DNA from: Closterium sp. NIES-65
Taxonomy: Eukaryota > Streptophyta > Zygnematophyceae > Desmidiales > Closteriaceae
Reading direction: 5' to 3'
Assembly: GCA_948144175.1 (NCBI GenBank)
Contig: CANXME010000043.1
Span: forward strand, 1,673,501-1,737,500
Length of the DNA: 64,000 nt
This document shows, in pieces, positions 53,730 through 64,000 of this stretch; within the stretch, counting starts at the first letter, position 1; every line of letters starts with the position of its first letter. The position numbers and the translations under genes are program-made. Below the pieces are notes generated by a model, which did no database searches, was not told where the DNA came from, and worked only from the letters and a program-made list of their open reading frames with translations.

Positions 53730-54400
53730 TGCTCCATTGGTCGGCAGTCCCACATTGTCCCACTCCTTGTCACTCTCCGCATCCTCCCCATCGCCCACTT
53801 CTAGGCTCTTCATCCTCCTTTTTTTTAGAATTCTCAAAAAGCACTCTCTGCATCCTCCCCTCCTTGCTCACTTCCAGGCTCTATATCATCCAAGTGCAAC
53901 CCAGCTCCCGAATACCGAGTTGCTCCACCGTTCATGCCTACGAGTACTAGGGAAGGTCGGTGGGCAACCCATCATCGTCCCACTCCTCATTGCTGTCTGC
54001 ATCCTCCTCATCGCTGTCTGCATCCTCCTCATCGCTGTCCGCATCCTCCTCATCGCTGTCCGCATCCTCCTCATCGCTGTCTGCATCCTCCTCATCGCTG
54101 TCCGCATCGCATCCTCCTCATCGCTGTCTGCATCCTCCTCATCGCTGTCTGCATCCTCCTCATCGCTGTCCACATCCTCCTCATCGCTGTCTGCATCCTC
54201 CTCATCGCTGTCTGCATCCTCCTCATCGCTGTCTGCATCCTCCTCATCGCTGTCTGCATCCTCCTCATCGCTGTCTGCATCCTCCTCATCGCTGTCTGCA
54301 TCCTCCTCATCGCTGTCTGCATCCTCCTCATCGCTCACTTCCAGGTCCTTCACAAAGCTCTTAAGCCGCCCTGGCTGCTATCTACTCCTGTCCGGATCAC
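53730..54400 (-). repeat. Downstream copies of the NAGS terminal-exon tail with a 21-bp array
   Basis: Beyond the NAGS stop, the tail KDLEVSDEEDADSDEEWDDAG is copied again. The nearest copy (about 53940-54360) has its DEEDADS heptapeptide expanded into about 17 tandem 21-bp units, with one 5-bp slip. Farther copies near 53755-53815 (KSLEVGDGEDAESDKEWDN) and 53840-53890 are progressively decayed. Confidence 0.85.
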
Positions 54401-54415
54401 CGCCACCACTCCAGC

Positions 54416-57400
54416 CTAGGAATACTTCGGAAGATCAGTCGGTAACCCGGCGTCATCCCACTCCTCGTCACTGTCTGCATCCTCCTCATCACTCACTTCT
54501 AAGTCCTTCACAAAGCTCTTGGAACCGCGGCTGCGGTCCACCTTCTTCAGCTTCTCCTCTGGTAGCCTCTCCAGGTCACACGGTGCAAACCCCCGGTGCA
54601 CGAACCTGCAGGCACGGGGGCGAATCATGAGAGGCATGGAGAATACCGCGAAGAGATGAGTGGACATGGGCTGGTGAAGAGATGAGTGGACATGGGCTGG
54701 TGAAGAGATGAGTGGACATGGGCTGGTTAGGCGGCTCACAGCAGCACACAGAACCACGGAAGGAGGAGAAAACTGGCAGAGGAGACCGTGGGTGTGTGGA
54801 AGAGAGGGCATATTGATTGGCCAGCACAGCTCTCACCATTGCCGCTGATAAGCCTTCCTTTGGAACGTCCCAACACTCATCACCTCTCGGAAGGCAAAAG
54901 GTGAAGCCAGCCCGAGCTGCATCTTGTTCCTCAGTGTCCCATCCACTCACCAGTCGGCCGTGCGTGTGGTCACGAGGAACAGCTTCGCCATGCCCATGCC
55001 CGCCACCACCTCTCCGTCAAACACCCACACACTCTCACACCACCCCCTGCCAGCATCCCCCTCAGCACTCACCAGTCACCACCCCTGCCAGCATCCCCCT
55101 CAGCACTCCCGCTGGGAAGAAGCACGCCAGCATCCCGCCATGCACACCTTCACCTCTTCTGCAAGCACATCACACCCCTGCTCTTCCAACCCCCCTTCCC
55201 CCCCACCCACTCACCAGTCAGCAGTGCGCGTGGTCATGAGAAACAGCTTCTCCATGCCCATGTCCACTGCGCGCTTCTCCAAGTATGCTGCCAGAGGGGG
55301 AAGGGGAGGGGGAAGAGAGAGCAGGGGAAGCGGGGTGGAAAGGGTTTGAATAATGTGAACATACAACTGGTAGACAGAGGGGCAGACACACAGAAAGTGT
55401 TGAAATTTAGAAGCTCAGGGTTTTTACATGTCTTGACCATCTCTATAGCTTAGCCTTGCCAGTTCATACCCTGTCAGTGCTCACACTTCATACCCACCAC
55501 CCCCTGCAGCGCTCCCATACTCACCAGTCACCACATCACTCCCCCTCGTCACATCATACCCCACCCCACCCCACAGCACAGCACAGCACAGCACAGCACA
55601 GCACAGCACAGCACAGCACAGCACAGCACAGCACAGACCACAGCACAGACCACAGCACAGACCACAGCACAGACCACAGCACAGACCACAGCACAGACCA
55701 CAGCACAGTCCACAGCACAGACCACAGCACAGACCACAGCACAGACCACAGCACAGACCACAGCACAGACCACAGCACAGACCACAGCACAGACCACAGC
55801 ACAGCCCACAGCACAGACCACAGCACAGCACAGCACAGACCACAGCACAGACCACAGCACAGCACTCACCCAACAGGTTGTCCCCGCGCCCATTCCCTCG
55901 CGATGCAGGCGAGACGGCAAAGGCAGCGACTTCAGCCATGCGGGCAGAGGGGAAGGGGAAGAGCGCCGCACAGGCGATGGTATGGCCGTCCCTCTCCACC
56001 ACCGTGAAGAACGGCAGCTCCCTGCGCAGCTGGTAGGGCAAGGGGGGGTGGATGGAGAATGGAGGAAGTGGAGTATGAGTGTGTGGAGTAAGATCAGCGC
56101 ATCATCAGCATGAGTGCACATGCGATGGTATGGCCGTCCCTCTCCACCACCTAAAGAATGGGAGCTCCCTGCGCAGAGGGAGGACGAGTGGAGGGGAGGA
56201 AGACGAGTGCAAGGACGAGGAGGAGGAGGATTCGTCAGAGTACACACGGTATGCTGCGGCAGTCGCTCTCCCTCGATATCCACTCACAAAGGCACACACA
56301 ATCACACTGTTCCCCCTAACCTGCGCACACCGAGTCAAACCGAGTCAAGGCCTGCTCACCTGCTCGTCCCCTCTAGGAAGCAGCACCCCAGCGGCCTCCA
56401 GAGGCTCCAGCAGCGCTCTGATGCCCGGCATGTCCGACACCTGCTGCCGAGGCCTGGAGGGCGCTCACAGCCACTCTAACACCCACACTCACACCCACAC
56501 ACACCCACACACACCGAGTCAAACCGAGTCAAATTTCTGCTCACCTGCTCGTCCCCTCGGGGAAGCAGCACCCCAGCGGCCTCGAGGGGTTCCAGCAGTG
56601 CTCTGATGCCCGGCATGTCCGACACCTGCGCAGCCCGCGTGCCCTCGTATAGATCACTGTTGTAAAGGGGGGGGGGGGGAGGGGGGAGGAACGGGGAGGG
56701 GACGGAGTCAGGAGCGGGAGGTAGGAGATCATAAGTAGGTGATGTGAGTCTACAGGTGCATGCCATTGTACAGATTGCTGTGTCTGGAAAGGGGTGGATG
56801 GGAGGGGGAGGGGGAGGGGGAGGGGGAGGGGGACAAGCGGGAATGGATGGAGGAGGAAGACCAGAATCAGTCTATACGTTTGGAGTGTTATATAATGTGC
56901 GTTGCCTTGACTCATGTGCTGAACCGCGTTTCAAGCCCATGCAAAAACCGTACTGCACCCCTGAACACCATGGTGCCGACGCCGTCCCGAGTGTAGAGAG
57001 CTCCATGCACGACCACAGCACAGGGCACGTGGGCCAATCCCACCTGCCAATCCCACCTGCCAATCCCACCTGCCAATCCCACCTGCCAATCCCTCCCCTC
57101 ACCTCGACTACCCCTCGCTCCCCCCTCACCTGGACACCATGGTGCCCACGCCGTCCCGTGTGTACAGCTCCAGCAGCAGCAAGGGGCACGTGTGGCACCG
57201 CATGCGCTGCCTTGATGCCCCCTTGCCCCCGCCCCCACCCCCTCACTTGGGCACCATGCCTGCCACCCCCCCACCCCCTCACCTGGAGACCATGGTGCCG
57301 ACGCCGTCCCGTGTGTACAGCTCCAGCAGCAGCGTGCCCTCCACTCCACTGTCTAGTAGATGCACCCGCCGCACCCCGCCCTGTTAGCAAGGGAGTACAG

Positions 57401-60400
57401 AGGGGTGAAGAGGGGTGACGAGGGGTGAAGAGCGTCAGAGGCACACAGCAGCAGTGTGCCCTCCACTCCACTGTCCAGTAGATGCACCCGCCGCACCCCG
57501 CCCTGCGATCAGAAAGGGATGGAGAGAGATGGAGAGGGGTTAAGAGAACTTATGAGGGGCACACAGCAGCAGCATCCCCACTCACCTGTCACCCATCATT
57601 CACCCAGCACATCCCCTCACTCACCCGGCAGGCATACACAGCAGCAGTGAGCTCTGACAGGAATCCGTATCGATGCACCGACCGCTCCTCTCCGCCCACC
57701 GCAAACCCCCGCCTCTCCTCCGCCCTCCCCGCCGCGCCACCCCCCCCATTCCCCCCCCAACCCCGCGCAGCACTCTCCCCAAACCCCGCCTCCGCCAAAC
57801 CGCCATTCCCCCAGCTCTCCCGCGCGCCCACTCCCTCCGCGCCCGCGGCATTGCCCCTGCCGTTGCCCCTCTCGCTCCACACGTCCCTCCCCTCTCGCGC
57901 TCCACTGAACGTGGGGAGGGGCGGGCCAGGCTTCTCAAAGCTCATGCTATACAGAGCCCGCTGCGCCTTCCATCTCTCCATACTTGCTGCGACCTCCTCC
58001 TCCTCTTCCTCCTCCTCCTCTCCTTCCCCTCCCCCCCCTCCCCTCCCCCCCTCCCCCCACTCCTCCCCCCGCTTCTTCTTCCCCCGCTTCCCCTTCTTCC
58101 GCCTCCCCTCCCCCGCGCCCTCCCCCTCCGCGCCCCCCGCGCCCTGCGCGCCGACGAGCCCGAGGCTCCTAATATACTCCTCTCCGGCGACGGCTTTAAC
58201 GTACTCCGCGGCAGCATAGCTCTGCGTGGCGCGGTTCCTTATAATCACATCCGCCTGCTGCAGCGTCATCCAGCGGATCAGCCGCCCGCGGTTGTCCGCC
58301 ACTGCGCCGTCCAGCAGGCAGATCAGCTTGTCCGCTCCTAGACCTATGGCGCATGCCGTGGCGACCTCGTACGTGCTGCGAGGGGGAAAGAGGGGAGGGG
58401 CAACGAGGGGATGGGAGGAAGAGGGGAGGGGCACGGAGAATGAGCTTGTCCGCTCCTAAGCCGCTGGCGCACGCTGTTGCTACTTCATACGTGCTGGGAG
58501 GGGGAAAAGACGGGAGGGGAGGAAGCGGGGGGCGGAGGAAGGGGGAGGGGAAGAGGATAAGCCTGCTGCAGCGTCAGCCACCGAATGAGCCGCCTGCGGT
58601 TGTCCGCCACTGCCCCGTCCAGAAGACAAATCAGCTTGTCCGCTCCTAGGTCTATGGCATATGCTGTAGCGACCTCATATGTGCTGGGAAGGGGAAATGG
58701 GGGGATGGGGAAAAAGGAGGATAAGCTTGCTGCAGCGTGAGCCACTGAATCAGCCGCCCGCGGTTGTGCACGACTGCCCAGCAGGCAGATCAGCTTGAGC
58801 TTGGCAGATCAGCCGAGTGAGGACGCGGTGAAAGTGGAAAATCGATCGCCTAATGATCGTTTTTTAGCGCGGTTATAAAAGGTTGTGTACATTTTGTTTC
58901 CAGAACGCGGGTTTCAGTGCAGTGACCGAATCGATCTACCCCCGATCGAGCACTTTCACCGCGTCCTGAGGAGCAGCAGAGCAGCACGGCACTCACTTGC
59001 TGTTGCTCAGAAGAACGAAGAAGCTGCTGAGGAGAAACGCTCTGTGCCACTAACGAATGGGTAGCAGCAGAGCAGCACGGCACTCACTTGCAGTTGAGCA
59101 CCTCGCCCGCGGGGGTGAATCCCAGGTTGCTCAGCAGCACGACGCAGCTGCTGTCGAGGCGGCTCCTGATGCGCGCCACGTCCACGCGCTTCACCTCGCC
59201 CGTCGCCCCGTAATCCACGCCGCCCACCACGCCCCGCCGCTGCTCACCACCGCACATAACCGCACGGAACCGCACAGAACACAGAGAACGCGGTTTTTGG
59301 CGACAGAAAGTGAGGAGGGGTGATGCAATGGCGCAGAAAAGCGTGTCAGGTTACAGTGACCTTGCCATTCCATCCAACCGCACGCAACCGCGCCCCACCT
59401 TGGCGTGCACGAAGTTGCCGCTGGCGACGCTGATGCCCACTTCGTGCCACTTCTCGCTCTCGCCGTGCCTTCGCAGCACCGGGATCACCGGGCCGCGCGA
59501 CAGCTTCGCCTCGATGTCCACGCGCGTGCGCCCCGACGCCTCCATCGCCGCCGCCAGCGCCTCCGTGTCCGTCACGCGATACGCGCCGTGAAACACGGAC
59601 GCGACGCCGCGCTCCTCCAGGAGATCGTTGATCTGCACGTGGCTCCCCGGCACGAGCACGATGCGCACTCCCAAGCCGTGCAGCAACGCTACATCCTGCA
59701 AGGGGGGGAACCGAAGGGGGGGTAAGGGGGGTGGAGGGGGGATGGTGGGGCGGAGGTGAAGAGGAGACGGAGCAGGGAGAGCTGGGTTGATTGTCGATTC
59801 ACATTCGAGGGACCTAGGGTCGAGCCTGCATGATCAAACCAGGTCGTGTTATTCACATTCGTTCTTACAACGGGAAGCAAGACAGCAACCCCTGTTTGTT
59901 CACATTCTGGCGATCCGAGGTCGAAACTGCAAGATCGGGTCAGGCCATTCGATTAACATTCGTTTCTATAACGGGGAGCATGAAAACTCCCTGATTGTTC
60001 ACATTCGAGGGATCCGGGATCGAACCTGCAGGATGGAGTCGAAGATCTGACGGTTCGCGACGACGTCCCCGGGAACGACGATAACGAACGTGCTACCGCG
60101 ATGGCCCTGAATGTACGGCCACGCCTCGCGGAACCACCGCACGAACTGCGCCTCCTTCAGCGCGTCGCGCAGATCCTCCGCGCGCGTCGCGTCCTCGTCC
60201 GACGACGCGTCGCCTTCCGTCCGGTTACCGCCTTGGTAGCCCTGAACTGCGACTCGGATGTTCGTCTGGCGGCGAGAAGCCATCTTGGTCGTCGATCCCG
60301 TCTTCTTCGACGGTTGCTGATGCTCCTGATGCTTCGAATTCGCCTTCGCGGTGATTGTGAGGTGCTGCGAGGAGACGACAGCGCCAACTGCGGTGGGAAC

Positions 60401-60553
60401 GGACACGTGTAATCTTCCCGGTTGCGGGACGTTGGCCAATGAGAGGCCAAAGAATGGCGTATGGAGGGTGGCTTGATGATCTCGAGACGACGAAAGCGCT
60501 GGGTCGTGAATTGATGTGATCGCCGGCGATATACATTGTCGCAGAGATGCCAT
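54416..60553 (-). CDS. NAGS: N-acetylglutamate synthase, probably chloroplastic
   Basis: Catalyses acetyl-CoA + glutamate to N-acetylglutamate, the first step of arginine synthesis. Nine exons: 60026-60553, 59399-59695, 59088-59239, 57625-58375, 57283-57380, 56545-56656, 55870-56029, 55215-55287, 54416-54605; GT-AG throughout, 786 aa. The N-terminus (MASLRQCISPAITSIHD) resembles a transit peptide. Residues of about 130-420 form the amino-acid-kinase domain (FVIVVPGDVV, GLGVRIVLVPGSHVQIN, EVLNC/NTYEVATACA, GADKLICLLDG). Residues of about 580-760 form the GNAT acetyltransferase (GVRRVHLLDSG, TRDGVGTMV, YEGTRAAQVSDMPGIRALLE, AEVAAFAVSPASRGNGRGD, LFLMTTRTADWFVHRGF). Between them is a long low-complexity Gly/Glu-rich linker. 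The tail is acidic. Truncated exon copies lie in most introns. ATG 60553 is the first in-frame ATG. Confidence 0.93.
54947..55000 (-). repeat. NAGS exon-8 shard (donor side)
   Basis: Copy of the last 45 bases of exon 8 (GMAKLFLVTTRTADW) with a donor. It lies downstream of the true exon 55215-55287. Shorter CACTCACCAGTCA donor-edge fragments recur near 55065 and 55520. Confidence 0.85.
55575..55866. repeat. AGCAC and 12-bp minisatellite in NAGS intron 7
   Basis: (AGCAC)n followed by about 17 units of a 12-bp ACCACAGCACAG repeat, ending directly at the exon-7 donor (55870). Cys-rich and His-rich open frames in it are artefacts. Confidence 0.9.
56120..56176 (-). repeat. NAGS exon-7 shard (acceptor side)
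   Basis: Copy of the first 55 bases or so of exon 7 (LRRELPFF, then a frame break) upstream of the true exon start 56029. Confidence 0.85.
56352..56455 (-). repeat. NAGS exon-6 shard (donor side)
   Basis: Copy of the last 90 bases or so of exon 6 (MPGIRALLEPLEAAGVLLPRG) ending in a GAGCAG|GTGAGC donor, downstream of the true exon 56545-56656. A degenerate acceptor-side copy may lie at about 56744-56770. Confidence 0.88.
56958..57180 (-). repeat. NAGS exon-5 shards (donor side, two copies)
   Basis: 57125-57180 repeats LLLELYTRDGVGTMVS with a GTGAGG donor; 56958-57008 is a more decayed copy whose donor is lost (CAG|GGG). True exon: 57283-57380. Confidence 0.85.
57448..57498 (-). repeat. NAGS exon-5 shard (acceptor side)
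   Basis: Copy of the first 50 bases of exon 5 (GGVRRVHLLDSGVEGTLLL) after a CGCAG acceptor, upstream of the true exon. Confidence 0.88.
58441..58800 (-). repeat. NAGS exon-4 shards (acceptor side, three copies)
   Basis: 58441-58495 repeats TYEVATACASGLGADKLI. 58556-58685 repeats about 125 bp (TYEVATAYAIDLGADKLICLLDGAVADNRRRLIRW). 58727-58800 is a degraded piece containing the LIRW/LTLQQA region. True exon start: 58375. A donor-side fragment of exon 3 lies at 58966-59000. Confidence 0.9.
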
Positions 60554-62226
60554 GATCGCAATGGAAGAGACGACAATGGCTGAACAGCGCCAAGTGAAAA
60601 CTGACGTTGCGACTCGCAGTGGAATCAATATACGCAAGAGAGCTAATACAAAATGATGCAGATGGAATTTAATAGACGTGATGTTGGAATGATCAGCGAG
60701 GAAGGGACGACAGCGAAGTTTGGAGCTTGAAGGACAACCGAAGCAGCGGCTCTACCAATAGAGATGAAGACTGAATGGAATGAATTCATGAAGGTTGGAA
60801 ACTCGCAATAGAAGCACGATAGCAGAGAGACGCGAAATACAAGATGCAGAGCAGCCATGGCTGGCAGTGAAGGGGCTTGGTTGGCAAGCAGTGCGCGCTT
60901 GAAGCAGAAGCGAGCGGAAATGAGGTGCGCGCGACAGTCGGTTCAGGTGGGGAAAGTCAGGGCCAGCGGGATGCGGATGGCGGGAGACTGGCGCGGGTCT
61001 GCGCGGACGCTGGTTAGGAAGAAATCTGCGACTCCGCCAAACGGAAGCTGACTGGCCCGGGGCCCAGGGTGTGTGGGTTTGCGCGCTAGTTTGGGCTTCA
61101 CCGTACCTATATCTATCCGCTTCGGGGAGGAAGACGTGTCAGAAGCGATCCCGCATTCGCCCGTGTTTTACTGTAGTCCGGGCGTATGAACCTTTGAGGC
61201 CGAGGGACCTGTGGTTTGCATAAAACGGGATGTCTGGAACGAGGTTCGGACCCGGCGCAGCCTCCTCATCCCCCAGCTTCGAGCCACGCCAAACTTCGAG
61301 CCAAGCCCAGTCATTCGTCCCATACTGCATTGCTGCCTCCGCTAAACCCAAACTTGCCTCCGTGGTTTTACGACAAATCATCGTGCTCTCATTTCGGCGG
61401 CGACCACGCGCAGCACACGATAAAATTGCCACCTGGCAACTCAGCATACGCCATCGGCTTTCGGACACGGCGATATGAGGCCAACCTGCGTCAGACAAAT
61501 TCCCAGCCGAAAATTGGAGCGCAGCAGGCATTTCTCTCCTAACCACGTGGTCAGACACATGGGTCAACTAAGTCCTAAACCACCAATCCGTCTCGCCAAT
61601 CTCCAGAGATTGAGGATGCTGAAATCATCCCCGGTACAGAACTAGTGTGAGATTGTCATGCCTCGAGACAATTGGGGGATCAGCGGTGTTCACAACGCTA
61701 CCGTAAGTTTCCCCATTCAACGACCATCTGCATTTACTCATTTGACTGATGAGCTCAACATTCAGTCCACTGTATGCAAACTACTGAAGAGCGGTGTTGA
61801 GTAGCCGAACAGAAATGATTCAAAATAGATGCACACCAGGAAAGCACATAATGGAGCTCACTAAAAGGCTGCCATGTGAGAATGACCTCAGCATGAGGCG
61901 GCAAATTACAAATCTGCTTCATCTCCACCAGACTCTGTACATCGGCGTCTGCACTTGTGTGCATCTCCACACCACTGCTACCTACGAGTCCACCATTGTG
62001 CTCTGTATAACCTTCTGAGCTGAGCAAAAATGCATGTGAGAACCACACTAATCTGAAGGCAGCCCAGTATCGGTGACCTATGCTTATTGTCCTCTGTACA
62101 AGCACGTCTCGTCGTCCGCGCTTCACCAGCTTCCTTTTCGGCACTGTGACAGCGTCCTGCTCACAAGGCTTGCGCCCATGCTGTGAGCACACTCTTCCCA
62201 CACAGTGCTCCACTTCCTCAGCATCG
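60554..62226. other. NAGS 5' flank and intergenic region
   Basis: Holds the probable NAGS promoter and the kinase 3' UTR. Open frames at 60857-61051 and 61139-61567 have no recognisable features. Confidence 0.4.
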
Positions 62227-63748
62227 TCAGGGAGCATCAGCAGCAGGATTATCACCACAGCTGGTCCCCGGACAGAACTGCTCTTGCAGCGCAGCGATTT
62301 CCTTCACGACCTCGTCAAAGTCAGGCCGCGCCTCAGGGCACTTATCCCAGCACTGCTCAATCAGCCGCCGCAGCCCCACTGGGCAGTCCGCCGGGATCGT
62401 CGGGCGCAACCCGTTAAGCGCCACCGCCACCGCGGCTTGTAACGGAGTGTAATCCTCAAACGGCAGTTGACACGCGACGAGTTCCCAGAGCACGACTCCG
62501 AAGCTGTACACGTCGCTCTTGAGCGTCACGTGCCACGGGCTCGTGCCGAACGCTTCGGGCGCCATCCAACGGTAAGTTCCGACCTCCTTGGTCATGTCGC
62601 CGCGCTCCCCCTTCAGCCGCGCCACGCCGAAATCGCCGACGACGGCGCGGCCGGCGGAATCGAGGAGGACGTTGGCGGATTTCAGGTCGCGGTGAATCAC
62701 GCCGCGCCCGTGGAGAAACGACATCCCCTCTGCGACATCGTGCGCGATTCGCAGGGCGTCGCCGAGCGGGAGTCGCTCGCCGTGGCGACGTCGCACAAGG
62801 TCGCTGAGCGTGCCGCCCTCCATGAGTCGCGTGACGATGCACATGCGACGGCGCGTGTCGAGGCACACGCCGACGAACTCGAGCAGTCGCGGGCACTCGT
62901 CGCACGACATGAGCGTCTGCACTTCCTGCCGGAATTCAGTCGCGCTGGCGTGGCGATCGATAGTATCACCCTTCATTACCTTCACGGCCACCGCCTTCCC
63001 CTCGTAGCTGCCGCGGCGCACCTCGCCCGACGCGCCGACGGCGATAAGCGCGCCGATTTCGAGCTTGAGAGGGTTGAGGAGGAACTCGCTGAATTGGTTC
63101 GACGCGCTGCGGCTGTTGAAGAGTAACACCTGCAGGAGGTCGTTCGCGTCGCCTGCGATGCTCTTCGACGACGGGACTCGAGTAGTGAAACGTGGACTAA
63201 CAGGCGGCTTCCGCGCCGAGCTGTCAGAAAAGAGGGTTGGTCTATCGAGCGCTGACGTGGACAGTTCTGACTGGCAGTTAGGGATTGTGGTCGGAATGGA
63301 CGTGGCGGAGCGGGGTCGCGAGGTCTGCTTGCCGGCGACCGTAAATATCTCCTCTATTTGCCGCTTCGATATCTGCGATATAGCCGCTCGGACGGTGAAA
63401 AAACCCAATGTGTACCCGTGGACTGTTCGGAACACGGAGCAGTCTAAAACGCGGACGCCGGTGCGCTGGAAGGCCGCGGTCAAGCTCCGCTTGCAGACGC
63501 GCGCGCTGCACGCGAAACTGATGTTCATAATTCCCGTGCACGAAATGTCGTCCACTGACAATAACGAAAACCCGCCAATCGACGAGTCGTCCGTTTCGCT
63601 TTCGTCACCGGTCATCGTCGAGTCGCCGCTGTCGGTCGCGCGCATGTCGAGCCGCAGTGCAGGCACGCCCTCTTTAAGCGCCGACGCCTCCTTAAGCAGG
63701 TCCATGTGCTGCAGCACGTCGGACCGCGAATAGTTCTTGGCAACATAG
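62227..63748 (-). CDS. Raf-like ACT-domain protein kinase, last exon (partial)
   Basis: 506 residues of a tyrosine-kinase-like Ser/Thr kinase, resembling plant STY8/STY17/STY46-type Raf-like kinases. The exon starts after a CCCTGCAG acceptor at 63749. An ACT-like segment (MNISFACSARVCKRSL... HGYTLGFFTV) lies near 95-150. The kinase domain follows a Ser-rich linker: G-loop IAVGASGEV, lysine in VAVKVMK, catalytic HRDLKSANVLL, DFGVAR, activation-segment end GTYRWMAPEAFG, and subdomain IX DVYSFGVVLWEL. All catalytic residues look intact. A stop at 62227 follows CGDNPAADAP. Earlier exons lie beyond 64000 or upstream of the intron. Unlike its two neighbours, no shard copies are visible in it. Confidence 0.9.
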
Positions 63749-64000
63749 CTGCAGGGAGGGACAGGGGGGTATAGAAACGGAGGGCGAAGACATGGGTCAG
63801 ATAAGAGACTATGAGTCGACCAGACGAGGTACGGACTGAAGCTGTGTTGGCTTGAAGTGGCTCTCCCACTCTCTCGCTTCATCACTCTAGGCTCGCACGA
63901 AAATTGAAATTAGGGGGAGCAAACTCAGCATAACCATCGACATCTATTCTCCCCTCCCGTTCTCGCAGCGCTCGCAACGATTGCATTGAAGAAGACTGCT
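63749..64000. other. Kinase intron / upstream sequence
   Basis: A pyrimidine-rich intron end precedes the exon. No further exon could be assigned before the window ends. Confidence 0.45.

Noticed and set aside
55481-56283. Cysteine/leucine-rich and His/Ser/Thr-rich open frames
   Set aside because: They are translations of the AGCAC and 12-bp minisatellites inside a NAGS intron, open in several frames at once.
59999-60637. NAGS starting at 60637
   Set aside because: The codon there is TTG; the first ATG in frame is at 60553 and opens a transit-peptide-like sequence in a good context.

Overview
This is eukaryotic nuclear DNA from the green lineage. The clues are a plant-type CCT epsilon chaperonin gene, a fused kinase-plus-acetyltransferase N-acetylglutamate synthase with a likely plastid leader, a Raf-like ACT-domain kinase of a kind typical of plants, and LTR elements primed by initiator Met-tRNA. 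The intron-rich, GC-rich, repeat-laden texture suggests a streptophyte alga or another early-diverging streptophyte; I cannot name the species from sequence alone. No bacterial, operon or CRISPR features are present.

Layout. Bases 1-41 kb are mostly mobile DNA. In order: a 140-bp MITE (316-455), a complete miniature LTR element (TRIM, 795-1141), a decayed Copia (1203-7934, minus), a broken regulatory-looking gene split by a second Copia (element 10423-17883, plus), three Harbinger-like MITEs (20454-22682), an intact paralogue of the split gene (23111-24607, minus), and a chromodomain Gypsy (26301-39093, minus). A young, apparently intact Copia (30665-38140, minus) sits inside the Gypsy gag gene. 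A hairpin-rich MITE (39378-39908) follows. Nearly all these elements have recognisable ends and target-site duplications.

Bases 41-64 kb are gene-dense, all on the minus strand: the last exon of a Raf-like kinase (62227-63748), N-acetylglutamate synthase (54416-60553, nine exons, 786 aa), an unrecognised 401-aa ORF (50643-51848), and CCT5 (42325-49879, ten exons, 536 aa).

Most striking observation. In both multi-exon genes most exon-intron junctions are accompanied, on the intron side, by extra truncated copies of the adjacent exon edge, usually with the splice site. More than 25 such 'exon shards' are visible. They range from near-identical (a 124-bp unit present 12 times at CCT5 exon 8) to barely recognisable, while one continuous full-length reading frame survives in each gene. 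I regard this junction-spanning shard duplication as the best candidate for an undescribed phenomenon here. Second is the TRIM, whose LTR end and internal region together carry tRNA-like Pol III A and B boxes.
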